DNA of 64,000 bases from Bacteroides sp. (GTDB lineage Bacteria > Bacteroidota > Bacteroidia > Bacteroidales > Muribaculaceae). Position 1 is the first letter of the stretch. Each line of letters begins with the position of its first letter. Below are positions 28,713 through 38,274 of this stretch, piece after piece. The stretch is from contig JAAVCH010000022.1 of the NCBI GenBank assembly GCA_014802425.1, positions 23,226 to 87,225 on the forward strand, read 5' to 3'. Position numbers and translations under genes: made by a program. Under the pieces are notes generated by a model. It saw only the letters and a list, made by a program, of their open reading frames with translations, was not told where the DNA came from and did not search any database.

Positions 28713-30104
28713 CTACCGAGAGCCGGAGGGAGCGACGGTGGCACCGCCTGAAACGGATGGAGCGGCGTTGGCAGACGGGGCCCCGGAAGGAGCGGCCGCG
28801 GCCTGCTGACCGCTTGTGGCAGACGGAGTGGGCAGAGTCAGTCCGATTCGAGTGGCGAAATCCTGCGACGCGGCATTGAGCAGCCGCCCCTCCTCAGTCA
28901 TGAGTACGGTGACGACGGGTTCGGCAAGGGTCGTGATCCATGTGTCGCCGGTAAACTGCGGGAAAAGCATCTCCGCCAGCGACGAGGAAGCTCCCGGGGC
29001 CGGACGCGAACGCTTCTTCATCAGATTCCATTCAGGCTGCCACCGTGATTTATTCCAACGGCGTTTCCCCTTCTCTACGGTGGTGTAATAGTCTTCATTG
29101 ATGGAGCAGGTCTCGGTGATGTCCATCTCCACACGGTACTGCCCTGTGCCCCACGACGGAGAGTAAGTGGCCATATCGGTGGAGCCCACGTAGCTGCGCG
29201 GCACGAGGAAGCAGTCGCCTGTCACCACCACGCGTTTCGGACCACGCGCATCCTCACTGCGCGAATAGCGGAACACTCCGTCGGAATCAAGATGATTCGG
29301 ATCAATGCACGCCGTTATCCTGAAGCGTCCGAGCTCCACGTTGTCGGCTACCTGTATGGCCTCATTGACCCACGACGACTTCACGACCGCCTCCACATTG
29401 AACCGCAGATCCTTTCTTTTCTCGAAGCTGAACCCGATGCGGGTGGAGGGATCCATCGAGAGCGAGTCATTGGGTAGATTGCACAGCAGAGGGTTGAAAC
29501 GGAGTTCATCCACCACTACCTCGAATTTCGAATGATGCAGCATGCGGTCGAGTCCATGGTCATCGTCGCGAAGTGTGCACGACAGGTAAAACACCTCCTC
29601 GTCGTGAGATTTGCCGGCGGAATCAAGAACCGTGATGTACTGACGGCAGCCGAAACCGCTGAACTTCATCCCCGTAGGGTCAAACGCACCTAACGGGGAC
29701 GGGGCGGCATAGAAATCGAGTACGTCAGTCACCATCGGCAGATGCTTCACGAAGCGGCACTCCCCCATCGTGGCGGCCTGCCAGTCGGGACGCTTGTCGC
29801 GCAAGGCTTCCTTGGCCAACCCTATGCCTGCACCAAGAAGATTCTGCGAGGCGGAAAGGACGGTGGACGTACCCAGCGAAAGGTAACCGGACGCAAGGTC
29901 GGTCAGTATGGAGCGGTTTTCACCGTGAGCCCGGCGGGTCTTCAACGCACGGAGTCCACGATTGAATGTAAGGGTGTCGTTGTGCTGGTTGACGATGAGG
30001 TCGTACTTTCGCTGACCTCCTGCCAGTTTCCGGTCCGGCGCCGGCTGCGCGAAGACCCCGAAAGCCATAGTGGAGAGGAGAAGCGTGGTAAGGTAGGTGT
30101 TCAT
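28713..30104 (-). CDS. Exported protein of unknown function, CHAT locus
   Basis: 463 residues with a signal peptide (MNTYLTTLLLSTMAFGVFAQ). I do not recognise the family. The body (20-415) is mixed alpha/beta with a glycine-rich hydrophobic segment at about 75-97 (GTSTVLSASQNLLGAGIGLA) that may be membrane-active. The last 45 residues are low-complexity Ala/Pro/Ser/Gly, like a linker or surface tether. Four cysteines lie in the first half of the mature protein. It follows the 811-residue CHAT gene by 38 bases, so it is probably co-transcribed with both peptidases and could be their substrate, inhibitor or surface partner. That role is inference from position. Confidence 0.75.
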   Translation of the reverse strand: MNTYLTTLLLSTMAFGVFAQPAPDRKLAGGQRKYDLIVNQHNDTLTFNRGLRALKTRRAHGENRSILTDLASGYLSLGTSTVLSASQNLLGAGIGLAKEALRDKRPDWQAATMGECRFVKHLPMVTDVLDFYAAPSPLGAFDPTGMKFSGFGCRQYITVLDSAGKSHDEEVFYLSCTLRDDDHGLDRMLHHSKFEVVVDELRFNPLLCNLPNDSLSMDPSTRIGFSFEKRKDLRFNVEAVVKSSWVNEAIQVADNVELGRFRITACIDPNHLDSDGVFRYSRSEDARGPKRVVVTGDCFLVPRSYVGSTDMATYSPSWGTGQYRVEMDITETCSINEDYYTTVEKGKRRWNKSRWQPEWNLMKKRSRPAPGASSSLAEMLFPQFTGDTWITTLAEPVVTVLMTEEGRLLNAASQDFATRIGLTLPTPSATSGQQAAAAPSGAPSANAAPSVSGGATVAPSGSR

Positions 30105-30142
30105 ATATCGCTCGATATTGGATTATGTCTGGTTTCAGTATT

Positions 30143-32578
30143 TCAGGGATCTATCAGTATGAACGGCGCCCAATAGGCCGGAGCGGCATACGGGTGGCTC
30201 ACTGATGAGGGAGAAGATGATGAGGATGCGACAGGGCGGCTTGACATCGAGCCGGCACTGAATCTCCTCTGAGGATGCTCCACGGCGAAGTCGCGCACCG
30301 CGGACTGGGCCGCCGAGAAGGCTTCGGAAACCGGCACCCCTGCGGCAAGACGCGAATGGAAACCTGTCATGAAGAGGCGCGCCGCATGGTCGTCGACCTC
30401 CCAGAGGGTAGCCACTATCGTACCGGCCCCCGCCATCTTGAGCGCACGCACGAGGCCGGAGGCATTTTCATCGGTTATGCGTCCTTTCGCCGTCTGACAT
30501 GCGGAAAGCACCACGAGCCGCGCTCCGCTCAGGTCAAGGTCGCATATCTCACGGGCGGAAAGTATGCCGTCGTCACGCAGGGGACGCTCCGGACCGCCGT
30601 CGGATCCGCTGCCAGGGTTGCCGAGCACGTTCGCCCCGGAGAGGGCCAGCCCGGAGCGGAGAAGGGAGATGTCGACGGCCAGAGTGTCGGAGGGAAGGTA
30701 ACGTCCTGCCCCTACTCCGCAGTCGAGGCTATAGCCATGCGTGGCCAAAAGAAGATGCGAGTAAGCCGATGCCTCGGCCTTGAATTCCTCCTCGCTCAAC
30801 ACATCACGCGGATTGTCTACGCCAAGTATGCGGGCCACTTCGGCAGCCTCTCCGGCCGTGCCGGGCAGATAAGTGAACACCGCCCGGGGAGAGGTCAGGC
30901 CGAGGCCACGCGTCAGTTCCATATAGGCCAGATTGTTACCCTCGCCGGGTGCCACCCCCTCAGCCGCAGGCTCGGAGTCGTAATCAAGTCCTCCCGCTAT
31001 CAGCGAATTTCCAGCCACGAAATCCTCCGGGCGCTCCAGCAGCGACGACAGGCGGACCATCTTCAGGTCTCCGCCTCCTGCGAAAGGCATATTCTCAACG
31101 CCCCATAGATGAAACACACCCTCCGGCACGAACCGGACCGTGCGCACACTCTTCGGCAACGACTCCAGCACCGGACGCCATATCATCCCGCCGAGCAAAG
31201 AATCGGAGTATAGCACATTCTTAAGATACGGGTCTTCATCCTCTATGGCTTCGGATATGGAGGCATCGGCCACCATGCCGGGTTCATCCAGGAACGCCGC
31301 ATCAAAGAGCGGCACGAATTTCGGACACCCTTTGGAGGTGAATGTCACGGCACCGTACATTTCCCTTCCCTCTTCATCCGGATAAAGCACGAAGGCCACT
31401 CCCGCCTCGCCGTCGGCCAGCAGCCGCGCCGCATCGCTCCCCCGGGCCATGATGCGTGAGGCTGCGGCATCCGGCTCGTCACCAAGGTCGTAGAGCGACG
31501 GAAGTGAAATCTCGCGGCGGGTCAGCGCCACATCGAGGAGCAGCTCAGGGTCGGCGTCACCGATCATGAATGCCCTCGATAGAAGCGGCCGCTCCATAGT
31601 CCAGTAATCGAGCCGCATCTGCGCGGGCATTCCGGCCAGCGTGCGGGCGATACGCAGGCGTTCGGCCTCGAAGGACTGACGCATCAGCCGGGCGGATTCC
31701 TTTCTTTGACCCGCACGGAGAAGTATTTCGGCTTTTTTCCAGAGGGCTATCAGATAGTCGGCGCCTTCATCGGCCGAGCACGGATTCCGCCGCGTGGTGA
31801 CGGAGGAGGCAGCCACCCCTCCGGTTTCCTTAAGGGCCCGGTCGATTTCCATCAGCGCCTCCGCGTGACGTCCGGCACCGGAGAGGGCTATGGCGAGGTT
31901 GGCGCGCACGTGTCCGTGGCCGTGGCCGGTGTCGGAGAGAAGCGCCATGGCACGCCCGTAGTCGGCGATGGCTTCCTCATGCCGTCCGAGGACCGCGAGG
32001 ATATACGCGCGGTTCTGGAGCAGCACATCAAGCGAGGGGGATTCTCCGGCCTCCGCTATCGCCTCATCAAGAATGCCGAGGGCTTCAGAAGTATTACCGA
32101 GGCGGTATTCAAGCGAAGCGAGGGCTCCCTCACGGCGGATTTCGCCCTCGGAGCCGGGAGCGAAGACAGCGTCTGCCAGCGACCCGGCGGCACGCCCGTA
32201 GCGGCCGAGGGCTATCTCGAGCTGGGCGCGGTTGAGGAGCAGATTGGCAAGATTCCGTCCATCGGGTGTAAGGGGGTCGGCAGCGTCGGGAAATACCGCG
32301 GTATCGGCCATAATGGCCGCGGCACGGTCGTAAGCTTCCTCGGCCGCGGGATAGTCGCCCGTGGCCCGGCGGATGTCGGCGAGCATCTGCAGCGTCCGCA
32401 GGCGTACGAGCGGATCAGCCGAGCTACGCATGATGGAATCGGCGAGCGAAGCGGCCCGCCGCCAGTCGCGCGCCGCCATCGCCTCGCGGGTATCGCGCAA
32501 TACCTTCGATGGACGGAACACGTCGGCCTGCGCGAGCAGAGTGCTTAAAAGAATGATAATCCAGAGTAGACGATGCAT
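30143..32578 (-). CDS. Exported TPR-CHAT cysteine peptidase (811 aa)
   Basis: 811 residues. Signal peptide (MHRLLWIIILLSTLLAQA), about ten TPR-type helical pairs (residues 30-290, e.g. LRTLQMLADIRRATGDYPAAEEAYDRA), a linker, then a CHAT domain (about 480-811). The caspase-type dyad is present: His614 in LLLATHGYS and Cys694 in LVVLSACQTAKG. The terminal PAYWAPFILID is the CHAT end motif. A serine-rich insert (about 775-795) precedes it. CHAT proteins are clan CD peptidases related to caspases and separase; most bacterial ones are cytoplasmic, whereas this one carries an export signal. It starts 14 bases after the larger paralogue. The TPRs probably bind a protein partner. Confidence 0.9.
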   Translation of the reverse strand: MHRLLWIIILLSTLLAQADVFRPSKVLRDTREAMAARDWRRAASLADSIMRSSADPLVRLRTLQMLADIRRATGDYPAAEEAYDRAAAIMADTAVFPDAADPLTPDGRNLANLLLNRAQLEIALGRYGRAAGSLADAVFAPGSEGEIRREGALASLEYRLGNTSEALGILDEAIAEAGESPSLDVLLQNRAYILAVLGRHEEAIADYGRAMALLSDTGHGHGHVRANLAIALSGAGRHAEALMEIDRALKETGGVAASSVTTRRNPCSADEGADYLIALWKKAEILLRAGQRKESARLMRQSFEAERLRIARTLAGMPAQMRLDYWTMERPLLSRAFMIGDADPELLLDVALTRREISLPSLYDLGDEPDAAASRIMARGSDAARLLADGEAGVAFVLYPDEEGREMYGAVTFTSKGCPKFVPLFDAAFLDEPGMVADASISEAIEDEDPYLKNVLYSDSLLGGMIWRPVLESLPKSVRTVRFVPEGVFHLWGVENMPFAGGGDLKMVRLSSLLERPEDFVAGNSLIAGGLDYDSEPAAEGVAPGEGNNLAYMELTRGLGLTSPRAVFTYLPGTAGEAAEVARILGVDNPRDVLSEEEFKAEASAYSHLLLATHGYSLDCGVGAGRYLPSDTLAVDISLLRSGLALSGANVLGNPGSGSDGGPERPLRDDGILSAREICDLDLSGARLVVLSACQTAKGRITDENASGLVRALKMAGAGTIVATLWEVDDHAARLFMTGFHSRLAAGVPVSEAFSAAQSAVRDFAVEHPQRRFSAGSMSSRPVASSSSSPSSVSHPYAAPAYWAPFILIDP

Positions 32579-32592
32579 GGTTCAGGAGTCAC

Positions 32593-35500
32593 TTAATCCA
32601 ACAGAATGAAGGGAGCCCAGTAGTATGGGTCGGGATATGAGGATCGCACACGGCCCACCGCGCGGCGCCACGAATCGTAGCGTGTGGAGCCTGAGCGCAG
32701 GGCACGGTAGAATTCCTGCATGAAGAGGGAGGTGGAGCGGTCGTTGACACTCCACAGGCTTACGAGAAGCGACTGCACCCCCGCCTGCTTGAAGCCGCGC
32801 TGCAGTCCGAAGATGCCTTCGAACGAATAGTCGCCGAGCGCGGTCTCACAGGCAGAGAGGGCCACGAGCCCGGTGCCTCCGAGGTCGAGGGCGGCCACTT
32901 CGGAAGCCGTCAGTATCCCGTCGTTGTCGTCCGGGGCGTCGCTGAGGCCGCGCCATGTCTCCTCGGCTCCGGCCAGCGCCACTCCGGAACGCTGCATCGT
33001 GCCTGAGCCCTTCGCCTTAAGGAAAGGATAGCGGTCGATGTCGGAGTCGGGAGAAATGTAATAGCCGTGGGTGGCGAGGTGCAGCACGTCGGGCCTGCCT
33101 GCCGCCAGCCGGCGCAGCTCCGACTCAGTGGCCGAGAACCGGGTGATGCTATCCACCCGCTGCGGGCCGAATTCTCCGGCGATGTCGCGTATCTCAAGGG
33201 CCGTGAACGGGAGATGGCGGAAATGGCTCCTCCGGATGGCGCGGCTGTCGGCGGAGGGGTCGGAGAAATCGAAGTCGCTCTCTGCGGAGCGGAGTCCGGC
33301 GGCGTCGGGGGGGAGCGGACGCTGGTCGGGAGAATAGAGGATGTCGCCCATCATGGCTATGGAGGCCGGTGGGGTTTCCGGACGGTCGAACACGAGCTGA
33401 CCGGTGGTGGTGAGCTGCACGAGCTGATGGCGGTCGAAAAGGGTCGAGCCGTCGGGAAGGGAGAATGCGTTAAATGCAAGCGTGCTCAGTATTCCCGGCA
33501 GGGAATAGTAGATTCTGCGGCAGGCGCCGACGCTCCGCTCCAGCGGAGCCCAGAGCAGGGAGTAAAGGGCCGTGTCGCCGGCAGCGTAGAGCGACCGGGC
33601 GCGTGACGCGCTGTTGCGGCTTCCGTCGCCGCGCAGATGCTCCATCAGTGCATCGGCACGGCAAAGGTCCACCACCTCGGGGCGCTCCGCTCCGGGACGA
33701 AGCACGAGCGCCAGGATGTCGGTATTCGAGAACACGAATTCCACGGCGGCCTCGTCACTTCCGAGCCTGTCGCGGATCTGCTCCCATTTCACATCGGCGA
33801 TATCCTTATCGGCATACTTCTCGACGGCGGCGAGCACCCGCTGCTCCATTCGGTTGGTGCGGTGCTTGAGGTCGGCCAGGCGCAGGGTGCGCGCCGTATT
33901 CTCCTCCTGGCTCATATCGGGAGTCCACTGCATGTCGCGCGCCAGGGCGCCCCGCATTGTCTCTATGGAGTCCACCATAAGGCGCAGCTCCGGGTCGCCG
34001 GAGCGCTCGATGGCTTCCATCGTGGCGCGGTGGGAACGCAACTGCATCCCGGTGCGGTATATCACGGCGTCATAGCACTCACCGCCGATTCGGTCGGGGA
34101 GGTACTGCAGAAGACCCACGAGAAGATCCGAAGGGTCGCCGTATCTCGTCATGTGGTTCTCCTGCTGCTGCTTGGTCATGAGGCGGAAGTTGCCGTCAAG
34201 CACTTCCCTGGCCCTCGCATAGCTTGCCCTCGCGTAAGGAAGGGCTTTGGCGGGATTCCCTTCCTCGGTGTACTGTCCTACCCGGAATCCATCGATAAAA
34301 TCCATCACCGTCCTATTGTCACCCTTGAATGTCCGGGCGGCCTCCTCCAGACGGTCGGCCAGGGCATACGCCTCGTCGAACCGCTCCGTCATACACAGCA
34401 GAGTGATGTAATCGGAGCAGCTGACGGCATTCTCCTCATTTATACTGTCGCCCATCAGCTGCCTCATGACATGCATCGTCTTGCCGAGATTCCCCTCAAA
34501 GTTCTTATAATACGTCGCCAGCGCCACGAGAGCCATGCGGTAATCGGAATTCTCCCTATAATCCGGCATGTAATCCCTGACCTCCGCAGTCCAGGCCTCA
34601 AGCATTCCGCATGCCTGGGTCATCATGCCTGTAAGCTGATCCATCATGGAGCGGGCCTCCACCGGCATCGCCCCGGCGTCAAATGGCTCGTAATGGAGCG
34701 CCATCATGTGCAGGTATTCCGCCATCGCCCTCACCACGTAGGAATCACGCACGAGCACATCACCGCCCGACGACTTATATAGCTGCCCGGTGAAATCGGT
34801 GATGGTCTGCAGTTTGGACAGAAGAGTTATCCAGTCGTCGGCATTGTCGTTCTTGAGAGCGTAATACTCGAGCCAGAGTCCGTCGATAAGGGTGGGGTCG
34901 GTAATTACGCCGGTGGCCGATGCGAGCAGGTCGGTGTCTTCCGCCAGTATTCGGCGTGACTCAGTAAAATCGCCCATCATCTCATAAGCGGTGGCCATGT
35001 CGCGGCGAAGCATGATGAAGTCGGGCGAATAGGCATCCTCTCCCTGGGTATCCTTATATAGCTTCTCCGCCGTCAGGTACCACCGTAAAGCCTCCCTGGC
35101 TCTGCCCGCGTTCACGAGGTTGGTGCCGAAATCCCTGATGGTCGTAAAAAGAAAACCCGACAAAGGATTCTCCGCAAGCAATCCCTCCCCTTCCTCAAGC
35201 CATGGCTGAAGGGTTTCCGCCGGGAATCCGGCGAGGAAGGAATAGAACACTGCATTGTTGATGCAGCTCAGACGGGCGTCAGGATGCGACGCCGGCACAG
35301 CCTCAAGAGCCTCGGCATAACAGTCGGCCGCATCGGAATACCGTTTCAGGATATTGCCGTAGTAGCTCCCGAGGCCGGAGAGAAGATATGATTTCAGCAG
35401 GGAGCTTCCCGGAAGTGAGCTCTTTTCACTATTCCGTATCAACATGGTGTAGAAGCATTCCGGAAATGACCTGTCAGGGTTGTCGTACTCGTTCTCCGCG

Positions 35501-37020
35501 CTTAGGAGCGCCACGGCCCAATAGTTGAAGTCGTTGACGCATCCGTCCGGTCCCGACACGGCGATCCGGTCCGAGAGGACGTGATTCAGCACTTCTTTTC
35601 CCCGTTCATGGTTGAAGGCATAGTAGAGATAGAACTGCGCGACCACATCCCCCAACTGCAGAGACATCGGAGAAGACGAATGGGTCGAGATATAATGCCT
35701 GTAGACGGGCTCCATCTTCTCAAGCGCCGTCTCCGGCGCAAGCATGTGGAGGTAGCGGTACACCTGCGCCATCATGAGCATCACCGTATCGCTCTTCTCA
35801 TCGAGACCGGATTCCACCATGACGCGCCGCATACGCTCGACCCAGGTGTCGTCGTCAGGATCTGAGAAAAGCTTGCAGAGGGCGATTTGGAAAAGGTTCT
35901 GATGATAGAGGGGGTTGGACATCCCGAGGGCGGCCTCAAGTATGTCGGAGGCTCGTGGCAGGAATATGTCCTCGCTCGTGGCCTGGCCAGCCGCCAGACA
36001 TGTGAGCACCCACAGGACGCGGGCTTCGGCCACATCCTGCGACGAGCGGGGATAGTACATGTAAATATAATCGAAATCCCGCTTAAGGGAGTCGAAAAGA
36101 CCGGCCGACAGGTAACGGGTGTTCGATTTCAACTGTAGTCCGGAACGTATCATGGCCCTGAGCCGGGGATGACCCGGATTAAGCAGGCCTTCCGCTATTT
36201 CAGCGGCTTTTTCATGATACCATAGGGAATTACAGGGGAATTTCATTCCGGTCCCCATGAGCACGAAACCGGTGCCGCCGTTGAAGCCGGCCTCCGACTG
36301 GAGCATGGCCCCGGCCAGGTCGCTGTGGATTAAGGTCTTCATGTCGCCGATCCAGTGGTAGAGTTCAGCGCGCTGGAATGAGAGGTCGGGTGAATCGGGC
36401 GGATATATGTCGAGGGCTTCCTTTTCCAGGCGGAACATCAGAGGATAGTCGTTGACGTCACTGATGTTGGCCCTTACATTGCGGACACAGCAGCGTATGG
36501 TCTTCATCGTCACTACCTGGGCACGGAGCCTCGGATCGGCTTTTCTGTCGACTTTCTTTTCCCAACCGGCTATGAGGTCGGCCCATTCGGAGTCGGTGTC
36601 GCGCAGGTTGGACTCCCCGGTGAGCCACGCCGTGCGCGCGCGTGCGGCGAGCAGGGAGCCGGGGTGATGCCCCTCGGCATACCGGGCTATCGCATCCATG
36701 GCGGCATTCATATGGCGGCACAGGGTGTCGACTTCCTCACGCCCCGAAAAAGCGACGTAATCCACGAGTTCGGGTATTAATTCAGACGCCTCGCGCATGA
36801 GATTCATAGCCTCGGGTTCCTGAAGATTACTATACACTATGTCGACGGCCTCATTGAGCAGTTCCTCCTCGCTGAAGCGGGTGGGGTCGGCGTAACGTTC
36901 GGCCACCCATGCCCGGTGGGTGGATATGAGGTCCAACTGCGCGCGTGCCGTCCTTACCGACACGCCGCAGGCGAAGGCGGCGAGCAGGATAATGAGTGCG
37001 TATCTTGTCTTCGTGATCAT
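32593..37020 (-). CDS. Exported TPR-CHAT cysteine peptidase (1475 aa)
   Basis: 1475 residues. Signal peptide (about 1-28, ending ARAQ), a very long helical repeat array (30-1000, degenerate TPR), a coiled region (1030-1110), and a C-terminal CHAT domain (about 1120-1475). His1318 in LHLATHGYY and Cys1391 in LVALSACETALG form the dyad; the protein ends PYYWAPFILLD. It has its own promoter with a leader of about 26 bases and leads a unit with the 811-residue paralogue (14-base gap) and the 463-residue protein. The size of the sensor part is unusual for an exported CHAT protein. A decayed relative lies directly upstream. The target is unknown; clan CD enzymes usually cut after a basic or acidic residue. 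Confidence 0.9.
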   Translation of the reverse strand: MITKTRYALIILLAAFACGVSVRTARAQLDLISTHRAWVAERYADPTRFSEEELLNEAVDIVYSNLQEPEAMNLMREASELIPELVDYVAFSGREEVDTLCRHMNAAMDAIARYAEGHHPGSLLAARARTAWLTGESNLRDTDSEWADLIAGWEKKVDRKADPRLRAQVVTMKTIRCCVRNVRANISDVNDYPLMFRLEKEALDIYPPDSPDLSFQRAELYHWIGDMKTLIHSDLAGAMLQSEAGFNGGTGFVLMGTGMKFPCNSLWYHEKAAEIAEGLLNPGHPRLRAMIRSGLQLKSNTRYLSAGLFDSLKRDFDYIYMYYPRSSQDVAEARVLWVLTCLAAGQATSEDIFLPRASDILEAALGMSNPLYHQNLFQIALCKLFSDPDDDTWVERMRRVMVESGLDEKSDTVMLMMAQVYRYLHMLAPETALEKMEPVYRHYISTHSSSPMSLQLGDVVAQFYLYYAFNHERGKEVLNHVLSDRIAVSGPDGCVNDFNYWAVALLSAENEYDNPDRSFPECFYTMLIRNSEKSSLPGSSLLKSYLLSGLGSYYGNILKRYSDAADCYAEALEAVPASHPDARLSCINNAVFYSFLAGFPAETLQPWLEEGEGLLAENPLSGFLFTTIRDFGTNLVNAGRAREALRWYLTAEKLYKDTQGEDAYSPDFIMLRRDMATAYEMMGDFTESRRILAEDTDLLASATGVITDPTLIDGLWLEYYALKNDNADDWITLLSKLQTITDFTGQLYKSSGGDVLVRDSYVVRAMAEYLHMMALHYEPFDAGAMPVEARSMMDQLTGMMTQACGMLEAWTAEVRDYMPDYRENSDYRMALVALATYYKNFEGNLGKTMHVMRQLMGDSINEENAVSCSDYITLLCMTERFDEAYALADRLEEAARTFKGDNRTVMDFIDGFRVGQYTEEGNPAKALPYARASYARAREVLDGNFRLMTKQQQENHMTRYGDPSDLLVGLLQYLPDRIGGECYDAVIYRTGMQLRSHRATMEAIERSGDPELRLMVDSIETMRGALARDMQWTPDMSQEENTARTLRLADLKHRTNRMEQRVLAAVEKYADKDIADVKWEQIRDRLGSDEAAVEFVFSNTDILALVLRPGAERPEVVDLCRADALMEHLRGDGSRNSASRARSLYAAGDTALYSLLWAPLERSVGACRRIYYSLPGILSTLAFNAFSLPDGSTLFDRHQLVQLTTTGQLVFDRPETPPASIAMMGDILYSPDQRPLPPDAAGLRSAESDFDFSDPSADSRAIRRSHFRHLPFTALEIRDIAGEFGPQRVDSITRFSATESELRRLAAGRPDVLHLATHGYYISPDSDIDRYPFLKAKGSGTMQRSGVALAGAEETWRGLSDAPDDNDGILTASEVAALDLGGTGLVALSACETALGDYSFEGIFGLQRGFKQAGVQSLLVSLWSVNDRSTSLFMQEFYRALRSGSTRYDSWRRAVGRVRSSYPDPYYWAPFILLD

Positions 37021-37052
37021 GATGCAGGTCTAAAAACAGGTGTTTCAGCCCA

Positions 37053-37084
37053 CAAATATAGTGATTTATAATGGAATATCCAAC
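37053..37084 (-). promoter_or_regulatory. Promoter of the CHAT peptidase unit
   Basis: On the minus strand: GTTG (37084-37081), exactly 20 bases, TATATTTG (37060-37053). The -33 box differs by one base from TTTG. The start would be near 37046, leaving a leader of about 26 bases. Confidence 0.65.
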
Positions 37085-37432
37085 TAAGGCATCAGGAGTA
37101 TGAAGGGAATCCAGTAGTAAGGGTCGGACATCCTGGCGCGGAAGACGGAGTTATGCGCACCGAGTGAATTAAGGTCGGCGGTCAGTTCGGCGCCCCTGCA
37201 AAGCCCCACAACCTGCGGTTTCTTCACTCCTGACCGCAATACGAGGACAAGCACCTCCTTATCGGAGTTGACGGACTTCACGGCCGCTTCATTACCGTCG
37301 AGCGCGTCCGCCACCTGACGCCGCATATGGTCATTCTACTCCTTGATGGTCATAAGACGGAAGTTGGCATCGAGATTCTCCCTCTGTCCGGCATAATGGG
37401 TGCGGATGGACGGCAGCCCCGGGCGATGCGTT
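37084..37432 (-). pseudogene. Decayed third TPR-CHAT gene
   Basis: Three short pieces of a gene like the neighbouring 1475-residue CHAT protein survive in order. First, ENLDANFRLMTIKE-stop-NDHM matches REVLDGNFRLMTKQQQENHM (about residues 965-985 of the neighbour). Then NEAAVKSVNSDKEVLVLVLRSG to LGAHNSVFRAR matches SDEAAVEFVFSNTDILALVLRPG to GSRNSASRAR. Last, MSDPYYWIPFILL matches the C-terminus YPDPYYWAPFILL. The rest of the CHAT domain, with both catalytic residues, is gone. The stop near 37340 and the two deletions make it non-functional. A residual open frame of 80 codons runs from 37326 to 37084. Confidence 0.85.
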
Positions 37433-38044
37433 TCATTCGAACCCTATTACGAATGTGACCGGGTCAAATGAGGTGTTTTCCACCCGCACGCTGAAATCCT
37501 CTTCACAGGGCGGAAAGGTCCAGGAGGCGGATGCTGTATAGCCGTCGTCGGAGACTTCGGCAGCCATCTCACCCACCGAAGTGACCACTGTGTATTCAAG
37601 TGCTCCGGGAGCCGTGGCGACGGCCATAAGGCACATGGCGTCAGAGCCGGTGAAGGTAAACGTTCCCGTGCCCCCAGGAGCCAGCGAACGGGTGACGGTG
37701 ACGACCGTTCCCGGGGTGGCCCTCAATCCCTCAAGCGGATTGAGGGGAACGAGCTCAGAATGCCTACGCCTGTATTCGCGGCAAAAGTCGGGGGTAAAAA
37801 GCAGTAAAGGGTCGCCTACGGCCCCCACTGAGGATTCTTCGAAGCGCACGTCAGGCAGTTCCTCCACATCGGCCGTGCCGAGCAGCGCGGCCGCATCGGC
37901 GAGCGCATCGTCATCCTGCTCGAAGACGCCCCTTACAAGTTCTCTGGCGCCCTCTCCGAAAGCGGTGAGGTAATCGGTGGTCCGTGCGGCGAGTCCGAAA
38001 GGCACCGCCGTCATTAAGATAACTGAAATATGCAGTATATTCAT
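37433..38044 (-). CDS. Exported protein of unknown function (203 aa), CHAT locus
   Basis: 203 residues with a signal peptide (MNILHISVILMTAVPFGLAA). Residues 20-95 are helical and acidic (GARELVRGVFEQDDDALADAA); residues 100-203 are a beta-sandwich (GGTGTFTFTGSDAMCLMAVAT to DPVTFVIGFE) with two cysteines, CLMAV and PPCEED, that could form a disulfide. I do not recognise the family. It abuts the decayed CHAT gene and lies upstream of the two intact ones on the same strand. It could be a chaperone, inhibitor or substrate of these peptidases; that is inference from position only. Confidence 0.65.
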   Translation of the reverse strand: MNILHISVILMTAVPFGLAARTTDYLTAFGEGARELVRGVFEQDDDALADAAALLGTADVEELPDVRFEESSVGAVGDPLLLFTPDFCREYRRRHSELVPLNPLEGLRATPGTVVTVTRSLAPGGTGTFTFTGSDAMCLMAVATAPGALEYTVVTSVGEMAAEVSDDGYTASASWTFPPCEEDFSVRVENTSFDPVTFVIGFE

Positions 38045-38257
38045 GATAATCCGTTATTTTTTAAGACTCCGTCAGGGTTTTGAGCGGTTTTCTCCACCCG
38101 AAGAGGGAGCTTAGCGGGCTAAGCGACCGATGAGGGGGAATGAATCCGCCGGAAAGATGGCGCAAGATTAATGAAGGGATTCAGTGATTCAGATTCTTTA
38201 AGGAATATTTTCAATCGCAAATAAGTTGAGGCAACCTCCATTATGCCATATAAAGTG

Positions 38258-38265
38258 CAAAGATA
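38258..38265 (-). promoter_or_regulatory. -7 box upstream of the 203-aa gene
   Basis: TATCTTTG on the minus strand is a perfect -7 match followed by GC. No TTTG lies at -33; that position falls in the first 22-bp palindromic repeat, which suggests an activator- or repressor-controlled promoter. The leader would be about 205 bases. Confidence 0.5.
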
Positions 38266-38274
38266 GTTTTTTTT

